A DNA stretch of 64,000 bases from Streptomyces diastaticus subsp. diastaticus (GTDB lineage: Bacteria > Actinomycetota > Actinomycetes > Streptomycetales > Streptomycetaceae): NCBI RefSeq assembly GCF_011170125.1, contig NZ_BLLN01000003.1:1054001-1118000 (forward strand), given 5' to 3'. Positions within the stretch are counted from its first letter, which is position 1. Each line of letters starts with the position of its first letter. The position numbers were made by a program, and so were the translations under genes. Shown piece by piece: positions 16,845 to 25,410 of this stretch. The notes under the pieces are model-generated. The model made no database searches, was not told the DNA's origin, and saw only the letters and a program-made list of their open reading frames with translations.

Positions 16845-17600
16845 TCAGGCCGGCAGGTCGAGCAGGCCGATCGGGTCGGAGGACGGCCGGCGGGAGCCGC
16901 CCGGCGGTTCGACGGTGATGCCGACACCGGACGCCTCGCCGACGCCGCCCTCCAGGCGGACGGCCTCGACGCCGTCGCCCCGGGAGGGCGGCATCACTCC
17001 GGCGGAGCGCATGGTGCCGCCGTCGTCGAACCAGAGCTGGTAGACCTTCCCCGCGGGCGGCGCGGGCAGGCCGGCCGCGAGCAGCACCGCCTCGTCCAGC
17101 GAGGCCGAGACGACGACCGTGGCGCGGCTGCCGGAGTCCAGCCGGGCCGACTGCGAGCGGGCGTCGGGCGCGGCCAGCACCCGGGCCACCGAGGCGGCCT
17201 GGCGCTCCGCCGCCTCGGCCCGCTGCCGCGCCTGCTCGGCCTCCTGGTGCTGCCAGACGGCGACACCGCCGAGCCCGGCCGCGACGGCGAGGCAGGCGGC
17301 GAGCGCCAGGCCGGTGAACCGGCGGGCCCGGCCGGGCCGTCGCGCGGAGTCCACGGCGGTCGTGCGAGGCGGCTCCTGGCGCACCTCGCCGATGCGGCGC
17401 ATCACCCGGTCCTTCATCTCCGGCGGCGCGTCGGCGGTCTCGGCGAGCCCCAGCCGGGCCGCCGTGGCGGTGAGCTCGGCGACCTCGGTGGTGCAGGCCG
17501 GGCAGTCCGCGAGGTGACGGTCGAAAGCGGCCCGCTCCTCGTCGTCCAGGGCGTGCAGCGCGTAGGCGCCGGTCAGCGTGTGGAGTTCGGCGGTGGTCAT
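16845..17600 (-). CDS. rskA: Membrane anti-sigma factor RskA
   Basis: A 251-residue anti-sigma factor. The N-terminal cytoplasmic ZAS domain has the motif FDRHLADCPAC (His-x3-Cys-x2-Cys), followed by an amphipathic region. One transmembrane helix lies near residues 92–112 (FTGLALAACLAVAAGLGG), and the rest is an extracellular RskA C-terminal domain (KVYQLWFDDGGTMRSAGVM). It holds SigK inactive until regulated proteolysis releases it. It overlaps the sigK stop by 4 bp (ATGA), fixing sigma and anti-sigma in near-equal synthesis. Confidence 0.93.
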   Translation of the reverse strand: MTTAELHTLTGAYALHALDDEERAAFDRHLADCPACTTEVAELTATAARLGLAETADAPPEMKDRVMRRIGEVRQEPPRTTAVDSARRPGRARRFTGLALAACLAVAAGLGGVAVWQHQEAEQARQRAEAAERQAASVARVLAAPDARSQSARLDSGSRATVVVSASLDEAVLLAAGLPAPPAGKVYQLWFDDGGTMRSAGVMPPSRGDGVEAVRLEGGVGEASGVGITVEPPGGSRRPSSDPIGLLDLPA

Positions 17601-18181
17601 ACGCTCACCCCCAGGCAGTCGCGCAGCCGGATCAGGCCGTCGCGCAGGCGGGTCTTCACGGTGCCGAGCGGCACCGTGAGCAGTTCGGCGACCTCGCGGT
17701 AGGCGAGGCCGCGGTAGTACGCGAGGCTGACCGACTCGCGCTGGAGCTCGGTGAGGGCGCGCAGGCAGCGGCGCACCTGCTCACGCTCCAGCCGGGTCTC
17801 GACCTGCTCGGCGACCTCGTCGAAGGCGGGGGTGCGGTCGAGCAGGGCGGCCCGCTCCTCGCGGTCGGCGGCGGCCTGCGCGGAGCGGACCCGGTCGACG
17901 GCGCGGCGGTGCGCCAGCGTCAGAACCCACGTCATCACGGATCCCTTGGCGGGCCGGTAGCGCGCGGCGGTGCGCCACACCTCGACCAGCACCTCCTGGG
18001 CGACCTCCTCCGACTGGGCCGGGTCGCGCAGCACCCGGCGGACCAGACCGAGGACCGGTCCCGCCACCGCTTCGTACACGGTGGTGAAGGCGTCCCGGTC
18101 GCCGACGGCGACCTGGCCCATCAACGCCTCCAGGTCGGGCGCCGCCGAGGGGGGCGGGCCGATGTGGACGGGTTCCTTCAC
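17597..18181 (-). CDS. sigK: ECF sigma factor SigK
   Basis: A 194-residue ECF sigma factor of the SigK/SigL group. Region 2 spans about residues 30–95 (VLRDPAQSEEVAQEVLVEVW and GSVMTWVLTLAHRRAVDRVR), and region 4 about residues 130–185 (LTELQRESVSLAYYRGLAYREVAELL, PLGTVKTRLRDGLIRLR). The GTG start has GGAG 5 nt upstream. A SigK-consensus promoter lies about 50 bp before the start, so it should activate itself. The operon with rskA and the neighbouring molybdoenzyme and fasciclin genes matches the SigK–RskA–MPT70/83 logic known from mycobacteria. Confidence 0.94.
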   Translation of the reverse strand: MKEPVHIGPPPSAAPDLEALMGQVAVGDRDAFTTVYEAVAGPVLGLVRRVLRDPAQSEEVAQEVLVEVWRTAARYRPAKGSVMTWVLTLAHRRAVDRVRSAQAAADREERAALLDRTPAFDEVAEQVETRLEREQVRRCLRALTELQRESVSLAYYRGLAYREVAELLTVPLGTVKTRLRDGLIRLRDCLGVSV

Positions 18182-18228
18182 GCGTACTCCTTCGCCGGGT
18201 CCGGGCGCAGCAGGGCCACTGCTCGAGG

Positions 18229-18256
18229 AATTCGGGGCGGAGGGCGAGGCGGATGG
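18229..18256 (-). promoter_or_regulatory. SigK-type promoter before sigK
   Basis: On the minus strand CCATCC (18256–18251), 16-bp spacer, CGAATT (18234–18229). The -35 matches the mycobacterial SigK consensus exactly and the -10 at 5 of 6 positions. The position fits autoregulation of sigK-rskA. Confidence 0.7.
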
Positions 18257-18442
18257 GCCGCGACAGGAGGTTTTGCCGTTCTGTGACCTTCGGGCCCGGT
18301 GCGCCGTCCGCCCGCCCGGATCAGGAGCGGCGGGCGGTGGACACGGCGGCGACCCGGACCCGGGACGCGGCCGTGTCCGGCCCGGGGCGGGCCCGGCCCG
18401 CGCGGCTCTCCGGCCGGCTCCGGAGCTACGCGGGACGCAGGG

Positions 18443-18479
18443 CCCGGGGTACGGACGGCTCTGGTGCCCGTACCCCGGG
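18443..18479 (-). terminator. Terminator after the siderophore flavoprotein
   Basis: Perfect 12-bp stem (18443–18454 and 18468–18479) with a 13-nt loop, 34 bp beyond the stop of the gene at 18514. The remainder of 18182–18442 apart from the SigK promoter shows no gene. Confidence 0.7.
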
Positions 18480-18513
18480 AGTGCGAGGCCGCCCGCCGAG
18501 GGGCGGCGTGGGG

Positions 18514-19365
18514 TCAGGCCGCGGGGACGGCCTGCTCCTGCTCGGCCTCGACCTGGGCGTTCCAGTCGCGCTTGGACGCCTGCCAGCCGTCCTCGTCGTG
18601 GCCGAGGCGCCAGTAGCCGGAGATGGAGAGCTGGTCGCGTGTGATGCCGCGCTCCATCCGCAGGTGGCGGCGGAGCTCCTTGACGAAGCCGGCCTCGCCG
18701 TGGACGAAGGCGTGCACCTCGCCCTCGGGGAACTCCAGGGTGCGCACGGCCTCGGTGAGCAGGGAGCCGACCGGAGCGTCGCCCCGGTGCAGCCAGACCA
18801 CGTTGTCGCCCTGCGGTCCGCTGATCCGCTGCTCCTCCTCGGGCCCGGCGATCTCGACGAAGGCGCGGACCTGCGCGCCTTCGCCGAGCGCCTCCAGGGC
18901 GGCGGCGATGGCCGGCAGGGCGCTCTCGTCACCGGCCAGCAGGTGCCAGTCGGCCTGGCCGCCCGGGGCGTAGGCGCCGCCGGGGCCGAGCAGGCGGATC
19001 TCGTCGCCGGGAACGGCGGCCGAGGCCCACGGCCCGGCCAGTCCCTTGTCGCCGTGGACGACGAAGTCGACCGTGATCTCCCGGGCCTCGGCGTCCCAGC
19101 GGCGGACGGTGTAGGTCCGGGTCACCGGCCACCGGTCGCGCGGCAGTTGCGCGCGGATCGCCGCGATGTCGAAGGGCTCCGGGTAGGTCACGCCCTCGGG
19201 CGGGAAGAGCACCTTGACGTAGTGGTCGGTGAACTCCCCGGCCGAGAAGTGCGCCAGGCCCTCACCGCCGAGCACGATCCGCTGCATGTGCGGGGTGAGC
19301 CGTTCGGTCCGCACCACCCGCGCGAGATGGGTCTGCGGAGCCTTGCGAGCCGGACGGTCCGCCAT
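18514..19365 (-). CDS. Siderophore-interacting flavoprotein (ferric reductase)
   Basis: A 283-residue SIP/ViuB-family protein. The N-terminal FAD-binding barrel is visible (RTERLTPHMQRIVLGGEGL, then DRWPVTRTYTVRRWD, the RxYTxR FAD motif), and the C-terminal SIP domain contains WHLLAGDESALPAIAAALE and the acidic GHDEDGWQASKRDWN ending. These cytoplasmic enzymes reduce ferric siderophores to release iron using NADPH. An iron box 26 bp upstream predicts repression by DmdR1/IdeR when iron is plentiful. No siderophore synthesis or transport gene is adjacent. Confidence 0.94.
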   Translation of the reverse strand: MADRPARKAPQTHLARVVRTERLTPHMQRIVLGGEGLAHFSAGEFTDHYVKVLFPPEGVTYPEPFDIAAIRAQLPRDRWPVTRTYTVRRWDAEAREITVDFVVHGDKGLAGPWASAAVPGDEIRLLGPGGAYAPGGQADWHLLAGDESALPAIAAALEALGEGAQVRAFVEIAGPEEEQRISGPQGDNVVWLHRGDAPVGSLLTEAVRTLEFPEGEVHAFVHGEAGFVKELRRHLRMERGITRDQLSISGYWRLGHDEDGWQASKRDWNAQVEAEQEQAVPAA

Positions 19366-19390
19366 GAGGGGCCTCCCTGATCAGGTGCGG

Positions 19391-19409
19391 TTAGGTGAGC
19401 CTAAGCTAA
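19391..19409 (-). promoter_or_regulatory. DmdR/IdeR iron box
   Basis: On the minus strand it reads TTAGCTTAGGCTCACCTAA, one base from the Streptomyces DmdR1 consensus TTAGGTTAGGCTCACCTAA. It lies 26 bp before the siderophore-interacting protein gene, well placed to block its promoter. Confidence 0.88.
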
Positions 19410-19459
19410 CACCTGGGCGGGGGCGGGTGGAGAGGGCGCGTCCGGCGTCCGGCCCGAGC

Positions 19460-20389
19460 TCAGCCACGCAGCACCGCGAGCAGCCGCTCCAGCGAGCCGC
19501 CCAGGTTCCACCGCTCCGACAGGGCGGCCAGGGCCTCGGGGTGGCGCGGGGCGCGCGGCAGGGCGGGGTCGAAGGGGGGCAGCTCGACGTCGGTGGCGAC
19601 ACGCACCACCTTCGGTGCGACGGCCAGGTAGGGGCGGGCCTCCAGCAGCCTCCGGCGCTGGGCGGGCGTCACCTTGGAGCGCGGGTCCTCGGCGGCCGCG
19701 ACGATTCCGGCCACGTCGCCGTAGGTGGCGAGCAGCTTGGCCGCCGTCTTCTCGCCGACGCCGGGGACGCCGGGCAGGCCGTCGCTGGGATCGCCGCGCA
19801 GCAGGGCCAGCTCCGCGTAGCCGGGCCCGTCGACGCCGTACTTCTCGCGGAGCAGATCCTCGTCGGTGTGCTGGAGGGTGCCGACGCCCTTGAGGGGGTA
19901 GAGGACGCGCACGCCGCGGGCGTCGTCCACCAGTTGGTACAGGTCGCGGTCGCCGGTGACGATGTCGACCGGGCCGTCCGCCGCGGTGGCCAGGGTGCCG
20001 ATGACGTCGTCCGCCTCGTAACCGGCGGCCCCGGCGCGGGCGATGCCCAGCGCGTCGAGCACCGCCTCGATCACCGGCACCTGCGGCGAGAGCGTGTCCG
20101 GGGTCTCCTCCACGTCCGGGCCCTCGGTGCTCTCCTCCGCCACCCGGTGCGCCTTGTACGTCGGGATCAGCTCGACCCGCCAGGCCGGGCGCCAGTCGGC
20201 GTCCATGCAGGCGACCAGAGTGTCCGGACGGTGGTCCTGGACCAGGCGGGCGATGAAGTCGAGCAGGCCCCGCACGGCGTTGACCGGAGTGCCGTCGGGC
20301 GCCCGGACCGTGTCGGGGACGCCGAAGTAGGCCCGGAAGTACAGGGACGCGGTGTCCAGGAGCATGAGGCGCGGTGTTGGCTGAGTCAC
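19460..20389 (-). CDS. 5'-3' exonuclease (PIN/FEN family)
   Basis: A 309-residue protein like the 5' nuclease domain of DNA polymerase I, free of a polymerase. It has the acidic metal-binding pattern: MLLDTASLYFRAYFG, VACMDADW, GYEADDVIGTLA, DIVTGDRDLYQL, and the helix-hairpin-helix GLPGVPGVGEKTAAKLL. It should remove flaps or RNA primers in replication and repair. GTG 20389 is chosen because it gives a short N-terminus before the first catalytic Asp; the ATG seven codons later is possible. It is divergent from the betaine transporter. Confidence 0.92.
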   Translation of the reverse strand: MTQPTPRLMLLDTASLYFRAYFGVPDTVRAPDGTPVNAVRGLLDFIARLVQDHRPDTLVACMDADWRPAWRVELIPTYKAHRVAEESTEGPDVEETPDTLSPQVPVIEAVLDALGIARAGAAGYEADDVIGTLATAADGPVDIVTGDRDLYQLVDDARGVRVLYPLKGVGTLQHTDEDLLREKYGVDGPGYAELALLRGDPSDGLPGVPGVGEKTAAKLLATYGDVAGIVAAAEDPRSKVTPAQRRRLLEARPYLAVAPKVVRVATDVELPPFDPALPRAPRHPEALAALSERWNLGGSLERLLAVLRG

Positions 20390-20673
20390 CTCGGCATCAT
20401 CGCGTACCCGGGGGGCGGATGCGGCGGACGGGCGGGGCGCGGCCCACGGGTCCGCCGGGGCGTTGAGTGGCCAAAAGGGGACCTTCCGCACCCTGACCAT
20501 GTCACGTAGAGTAGTCAAAGTGCGCCTGCGTGCGAGTTTCGTGCACAGAAAGTGAGCCGCCTCACTCCCTTGTTTGATTCTTTTGAGTCCGGGCAGGCGC
20601 GCAGGCGGAGCAGACCCGGGCGCGGCGCCTTCGCGCCATTTTCCCGGGGCGCGGGCGGAACCGTGCCGCTCCA

Positions 20674-20700
20674 CGGCCCGCCGGCGGGGGAGGCGGGCCG
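20674..20700 (+). other. Hairpin in the betaine transporter leader
   Basis: A 9-bp stem (20674–20682 and 20692–20700) with a 9-nt loop, ending 26 bp before the GTG start. The 336-bp gap 20390–20726 also holds an AT-richer patch (20555–20590) that may carry the promoter, but no box is convincing. No known riboswitch pattern is recognised. Confidence 0.4.
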
Positions 20701-20726
20701 TCGTCGTGACAAACCGAGAGGTGTAT

Positions 20727-21872
20727 GTGTCCAGGCTGCAAGCCGAGCATCTGTACAAAGTGTTCGGAAGACGACCCGATGAAGCGGTGCAACGACTGGA
20801 GAAGGGAGCCGACCGGGACGAGCTGCGTGCCGAGGGCACCACGGCCGCGGTGATCGACGCCTCCTTCTCCGTCGAGCCTGGCCAGATCTTCGTCGTCATG
20901 GGGCTCTCCGGCTCCGGCAAGTCGACGCTGCTGCGTATGCTGAACGGGCTCCTCGAGCCCACCGCCGGGCACGTCCGCTTCGACGGCCAGGACCTGACCG
21001 AACTGGCCCCCGCCGACCTGCGCGCCGTCCGCTCGCAGAAGATCAGCATGGTCTTCCAGCACTTCGCGCTCTTCCCGCACCGCAGCGTGCTGGAGAACGC
21101 CGCGTACGGCCTGGAGGTCCAGGGCGTGCCGCGTGCCGAGCGGGAGCGCCGCGGGCTGGAGGCGCTGGAGCTCGCCGGGCTCGCCGGCTGGGAGAAGTCC
21201 TGGCCCGACGAGCTGTCCGGCGGTATGCAGCAGCGGGTGGGCCTCGCCCGCGCGCTGGCCACCGACGCCGACCTGCTGCTGATGGACGAGTCGTTCAGCG
21301 CGCTCGACCCGCTGATCCGCCGCGACATGCAGGACCAGCTCCTGGAGCTCCAGAAGCGGCTGAAGAAGACCATCGTCTTCATCACCCACGACCTCAACGA
21401 GGCGATGCGCCTCGGGGACCGCATCGCCGTCATGCGGGACGGCCGCATCGTCCAGATCGGCAGCTCCGAGGACATCCTCGTGACCCCGGCCAACGACTAT
21501 GTCGCCTCCTTCACCCAGGACGTCGACCGCTCCCGCGTGCTGACCGCCGCGGCGATCATGGCCGACGCGGGCACCGTGACGGACGCCCCCGCCGCCACCG
21601 GCGGGAAGAGCCTCGGTGGCAGCGGCACCCGATCCGAGCGGGAGATCCTCGACGCCGCCCCCGCGGTGGTCGCTGAGGACACGCCCATCATCGAGCTGTT
21701 CACCCCCTGCGCCACCAGCGCCGAGCCGGTCGCGGTGACCGACGCCGGCGGCAAGCTGGTCGGTGTCGTCCCCCGTGAACGACTGCTCGCCGTGCTCGGC
21801 GAGCCGATGTCCCCCTCGGCGCCGCGTGACGCCGCCGACGAGGACGAGGGCAAGGTGAGCGCCCATGCCTAG
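20727..21872 (+). CDS. Glycine betaine/proline ABC transporter ATPase
   Basis: A 381-residue ATPase of the ProV/OpuAA type. Walker A is GLSGSGKSTLLRMLNGL, the Q-loop is SMVFQHFALFPHR, the signature is LSGGMQQRVGLARAL, Walker B is LLLMDESFSALDP, and the switch His is in IVFITHDLNEA. The C-terminal part carries a CBS-like region (EDTPIIELFTPCATSAEPVAVTDAGG), typical of osmoregulated members. GTG 20727 follows GAGAGG by 5 nt; upstream GTGs at 20706 and 20721 are less likely. The stop overlaps the permease gene by 8 bp. Confidence 0.93.
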   Translation: MSRLQAEHLYKVFGRRPDEAVQRLEKGADRDELRAEGTTAAVIDASFSVEPGQIFVVMGLSGSGKSTLLRMLNGLLEPTAGHVRFDGQDLTELAPADLRAVRSQKISMVFQHFALFPHRSVLENAAYGLEVQGVPRAERERRGLEALELAGLAGWEKSWPDELSGGMQQRVGLARALATDADLLLMDESFSALDPLIRRDMQDQLLELQKRLKKTIVFITHDLNEAMRLGDRIAVMRDGRIVQIGSSEDILVTPANDYVASFTQDVDRSRVLTAAAIMADAGTVTDAPAATGGKSLGGSGTRSEREILDAAPAVVAEDTPIIELFTPCATSAEPVAVTDAGGKLVGVVPRERLLAVLGEPMSPSAPRDAADEDEGKVSAHA

Positions 21873-24492
21873 GCTGCCCTTCGGCGAGTGGGTCGACTCC
21901 GGTGTCGACTGGCTCCAGAACAACCTCTCCTGGCTCTTCGACGCCATCAGCGCCGTCGTCAAGGGCCTGGACACCGGCATCAACGCGGTTCTCACCGCCC
22001 CCGAGCCGCTGCTGCTCGCGGGGATCTTCGCCGTCATCGCCTGGTGGCTGCGCGGCCTGCTGGCCGGCGCCCTGAGCTTCGTCGGATTCGGCCTCATCAT
22101 CTCGATGGAGCTGTGGGACGACGCGATGGCGACGCTGTCGCTGGTGCTGGTCGCCACCCTGGTCGCGATCGTGGTCTCCGTGCCGCTGGGCATATGGGCG
22201 GCCCGCTCCCGCACGGTGAGCGCCGCGCTGCGACCGGTCCTGGACTTCATGCAGACCATGCCCGGCATGGTCTACCTGCTGCCGGCCGTCATCTTCTTCG
22301 GCCTCGGCGCCGCCCCCGGCATCGTCGCCACCATCATCTTCGCGATGCCTCCGGGCGTCCGGATGACCGAGCTGGGCATCCGGCAGGTCGACGGAGAGCT
22401 GGTGGAAGCGGCCGAAGCCTTCGGCACGACGCCACGCAACACCCTGCTGCGGGTGCAGCTCCCGCTGGCGCTCTCCACGATCATGGCCGGTGTCAACCAG
22501 GTCATCATGCTGGGCCTGTCGATGGTCGTCATCGCGGGCATGGTCGGCGCGGCCGGCCTCGGCAGCTCGGTCTACGAGGGCATCAGCCAGCTGAACATCG
22601 GCCTCGGCTTCGAAGCCGGTGTCTCCATCGTCATCCTCGCGATCTACCTGGACCGCCTCACCAGCGGCCTGGGCCAGCAGGTCTCGCCGGTCGGCCGCCG
22701 CGCCATAGCCAAGGCCCGCGCCACGGCCGCCGGCAGCAAGAAGATCTGGAGCTACCGCCCCCAGACCGCCGTCGCCATGATCGGCGTCGTCGTGCTCGCG
22801 CTGGTCGCCGGCGGCATGGGCGCCCTCGGCTCCTCGGACGACGAGGCCCGCGCCGACGCCGGGAACGTGGGCCAGGGCCGTGAGATCAACATCGGTTACA
22901 TCCCTTGGGACGAGGGCATCGCTTCCACGTATCTGTGGAAGGAGATGCTGGAGCAGCGCGGTTTCAAGGTCAACGCTCAGCAGTACGAGGCCGGTGCCCT
23001 GTACACGGGTATGGCCAGCGGTGAGATCGATTTCGAGACGGATTCGTGGCTTCCGACCACGCATGAGTCGTACTGGAAGAAGTACGGCGACAAGTTGGAG
23101 GACATGGGTTCGTGGTACGGCCCGACGTCTCTTGAGGTCGCGGTTCCCTCGTATGTGAAGGGGATCGAGTCGATGGAGGATCTGAAGGGTCAGGCGGACA
23201 AGTTCAAGGGCCGGATCGTCGGTATCGAGCCGGGTGCCGGTGAGATGCAGCTCCTGAAGAGCAAGGTGCTGAAGGAGTACGGCCTGGACAAGGAGTTCAA
23301 GGTCGTCGACGGTTCGACGCCGGCGATGCTGGCGGAGCTGAAGCGTGCCTATGCGAAGAAGGAGCCGGTCGCGGTCACTCTGTGGTCGCCGCACTGGGCG
23401 TACAACGAGTTCGACCTGACGAAGCTCAAGGACCCGGAGGGTGCCTGGGGCGAGGGGGACGAGATCCACACGCTGGCGCGTAAGGGTTTCTCGTCGGACT
23501 TCCCCGAGGTGGGTAAGTGGCTCAAGGACTTCAAGATGTCCGAGGAGCAGCTGACCAGCCTGGAGGCGGAGATCCAGGGTGCGGACAAGGGCAAGGAGCA
23601 GGACGCCGTCCGCGCCTGGCTGAAGGACCAGCCCAAGGCCCTCGACACCTGGGCCCCCGTCTCCGCCGACGGCGACAAGAAGAAGGACATCGCCGCCGAG
23701 GCCGAGCGCACCATGGAGGTCGCCTGGTTCCCGTGGGAGGAGGACATCGCCGCCACGTACCTGTGGAAGCACGTCCTCGAGGAGCGCGGCTACAAGATGA
23801 ACCTGCGCCAGTTCGAGGTCGGGCCGATGTACGCGGCGATGTCGCGCGGCCAGATCGACGTGCAGTTCGACGCCTGGCTGCCGAACACCCAGAAGAAGTA
23901 CTGGGACAAGTACCAGGACGAACTGGTCGACCTCGGTGACTGGTACGGCCCCACCTCGTTAGAGCTGGCCGTCCCCGACTACGTGAAGGACGTCAAGTCC
24001 CTCGCCGACCTCAAGGGCAAGGGCGAGCAGTTCGACGGCCGCATCGTGGGTATCGAGGCCGGTACCGAGACGATGGACATCCTGAAGAACAAGGTCGTCC
24101 CCGGATACGGTCTGAGCGACGAGTACAAGGTCGTCGACAGCTCCACCCCCGGCATGCTCGCCGAGCTGAAGCGCGCGTACGCCAAGAAGGAGCCGATCGC
24201 GGTCATGCTCTGGACGCCCCACTGGGCGTACAACGAGTACAAGCTGAACAAGCTGGAGGACCCGAAGAAGCTCTTCGGCGAGGGCGACCGGCTGCGGACC
24301 GTGGCGCACAAGTCGTTCACCGAGAACTACCCGGTGGCCTCCGACTGGTTCCGCGACTTCAAGCTCAGCGAGGAGCAGCTCGCCGGGCTGGAGAACGAGA
24401 TCCAGAAGCGCGGCACGGGCAAGGAGGAGCAGGCCGTCGACGCCTGGCTCAAGAAGCACCCGGAGCTGGTCGACGAGCTCGCACCCGTGTGA
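21865..24492 (+). CDS. Betaine ABC permease fused to two substrate-binding domains
   Basis: An 875-residue fusion. Residues about 45–330 form a ProW/OpuAB-type permease with several membrane helices and the EAA loop (GELVEAAEAFGTTPRNTLLRVQLPLA). Two tandem OpuAC-type binding domains follow (about 345–600 and 612–873), about 60% identical by eye, each with a WY/W-rich pocket (GSWYGPTSLEVAVP and GDWYGPTSLELAVP; PHWAYNEF and PHWAYNEY). It imports betaine or a similar quaternary amine, probably under osmotic stress. Codon use differs sharply between the two domains, and residue 699 is encoded by TTA (23959–23961), a bldA-dependent codon. Overlaps the ATPase gene by 8 bp. Confidence 0.93.
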   Translation: MPRLPFGEWVDSGVDWLQNNLSWLFDAISAVVKGLDTGINAVLTAPEPLLLAGIFAVIAWWLRGLLAGALSFVGFGLIISMELWDDAMATLSLVLVATLVAIVVSVPLGIWAARSRTVSAALRPVLDFMQTMPGMVYLLPAVIFFGLGAAPGIVATIIFAMPPGVRMTELGIRQVDGELVEAAEAFGTTPRNTLLRVQLPLALSTIMAGVNQVIMLGLSMVVIAGMVGAAGLGSSVYEGISQLNIGLGFEAGVSIVILAIYLDRLTSGLGQQVSPVGRRAIAKARATAAGSKKIWSYRPQTAVAMIGVVVLALVAGGMGALGSSDDEARADAGNVGQGREINIGYIPWDEGIASTYLWKEMLEQRGFKVNAQQYEAGALYTGMASGEIDFETDSWLPTTHESYWKKYGDKLEDMGSWYGPTSLEVAVPSYVKGIESMEDLKGQADKFKGRIVGIEPGAGEMQLLKSKVLKEYGLDKEFKVVDGSTPAMLAELKRAYAKKEPVAVTLWSPHWAYNEFDLTKLKDPEGAWGEGDEIHTLARKGFSSDFPEVGKWLKDFKMSEEQLTSLEAEIQGADKGKEQDAVRAWLKDQPKALDTWAPVSADGDKKKDIAAEAERTMEVAWFPWEEDIAATYLWKHVLEERGYKMNLRQFEVGPMYAAMSRGQIDVQFDAWLPNTQKKYWDKYQDELVDLGDWYGPTSLELAVPDYVKDVKSLADLKGKGEQFDGRIVGIEAGTETMDILKNKVVPGYGLSDEYKVVDSSTPGMLAELKRAYAKKEPIAVMLWTPHWAYNEYKLNKLEDPKKLFGEGDRLRTVAHKSFTENYPVASDWFRDFKLSEEQLAGLENEIQKRGTGKEEQAVDAWLKKHPELVDELAPV
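23959..23961 (+). other. In-frame TTA leucine codon
   Basis: The second binding domain's GPTSLEL segment uses TTA for leucine. TTA is very rare in Streptomyces and needs the developmentally controlled bldA tRNA, so full-length transporter may depend on bldA. Confidence 0.9.
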
Positions 24493-24586
24493 GCCGGCCG
24501 TACGCCGCGTGAGAGCGTCCGCGCCCCGGCGCCGGACGACTCGACGTGAGCGGACCGTCACCTGACGGCGCGCCTCCGGCGCGTCC

Positions 24587-24632
24587 GGCGAAGGGGCGGA
24601 CCCCACCGTGAAGTGGGGTCCGCCCCTTCGCC
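24587..24632 (+). terminator. Terminator after the betaine transporter
   Basis: Perfect 20-bp stem (24587–24606 and 24613–24632) with loop CGTGAA, about 95 bp after the permease stop. The remaining gap to 24822 shows nothing else supported. Confidence 0.85.
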
Positions 24633-24822
24633 ATGCGCCCCCGTGCGCCCGGCGATCCCGCCGGTCACGGCTTTCCACTCGCCACGGACCGGGTCCGTCG
24701 GGCAGGGTTACCAGGAGGGGATGCCTCCGGACGCCCGTCCGGAGGAACCACTGACCGCCGGGCTTTGCGTAGGGTGCCGGAACACCCACGGGAGCCGAGG
24801 AACACGAGGGGGCGCCGCAGCG

Positions 24823-25380
24823 ATGGACGAGAAAGTGACCCTGCGGGTCGGGCCGGCCGTCCGGCGGCGGCGCCGTGCCCTGGAGCTGACACTGGCGGCC
24901 GTCGCGGAGCGCAGTGGCCTCTCCGTGCCCTTCCTCAGCCAGGTGGAGAACCAGCGGGCCCGCCCCAGCCTGCGCTCGCTGGAGGCCGTCGCCGACGCGC
25001 TGGAGACCACCGCCGTCGAGCTGATGGACTCCGTCGACCCCGCCCACACCGTGGAGGTGGTCCGCGCGGACCCCGAGGACAGGGGCGGCAAGGAGATCCG
25101 CACCCTCGTCCCCGGGCACCACCAGCTGGAGGCGCTGGAATTCACCGGCGACCACGACGAGGGCCGCGAGCAGCTCCACCGCAACGACGAACTGCTCTAC
25201 GTGGTCGAGGGCACCGTCGAGGTCGAGGCCGAGGGCCGGGCCCACCGCCTCGGCCGGGGCGACACCCTCTACCTCACCGGCGGGGTCCGCCACCGCTGGC
25301 GCGCCACCGGGCCCGACACGCGCATCCTCCTCGTCACCGTCGCCGATCACGTCGACACCGAGGCCGACACCCGCGACTGA
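24823..25380 (+). CDS. XRE-family regulator with cupin domain
   Basis: A 185-residue regulator. Residues about 8–62 are an XRE helix-turn-helix (RRRRALELTLAAVAERSGLS, then VPFLSQVENQRARPSL). The C-terminal cupin_2 domain contains LHRNDELLYVVEGTVEVEAEG and GDTLYLTGGVRHRWRATG, a ligand- or metal-binding barrel. Such proteins usually repress nearby uptake or catabolic genes, often for amines or sugar acids. It lies downstream of the betaine transporter's terminator and convergent to the TDT transporter; its target is not evident. Longer upstream starts in the same frame exist but would add a low-complexity extension. Confidence 0.9.
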   Translation: MDEKVTLRVGPAVRRRRRALELTLAAVAERSGLSVPFLSQVENQRARPSLRSLEAVADALETTAVELMDSVDPAHTVEVVRADPEDRGGKEIRTLVPGHHQLEALEFTGDHDEGREQLHRNDELLYVVEGTVEVEAEGRAHRLGRGDTLYLTGGVRHRWRATGPDTRILLVTVADHVDTEADTRD

Positions 25381-25410
25381 CCGCGTCCCGCCCCGGCCTT
25401 CCCCGCGCGC

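Noticed and set aside
20390..20726. Riboswitch in the betaine transporter leader
   Set aside because: Only one hairpin is visible and no known riboswitch core motif was recognised.
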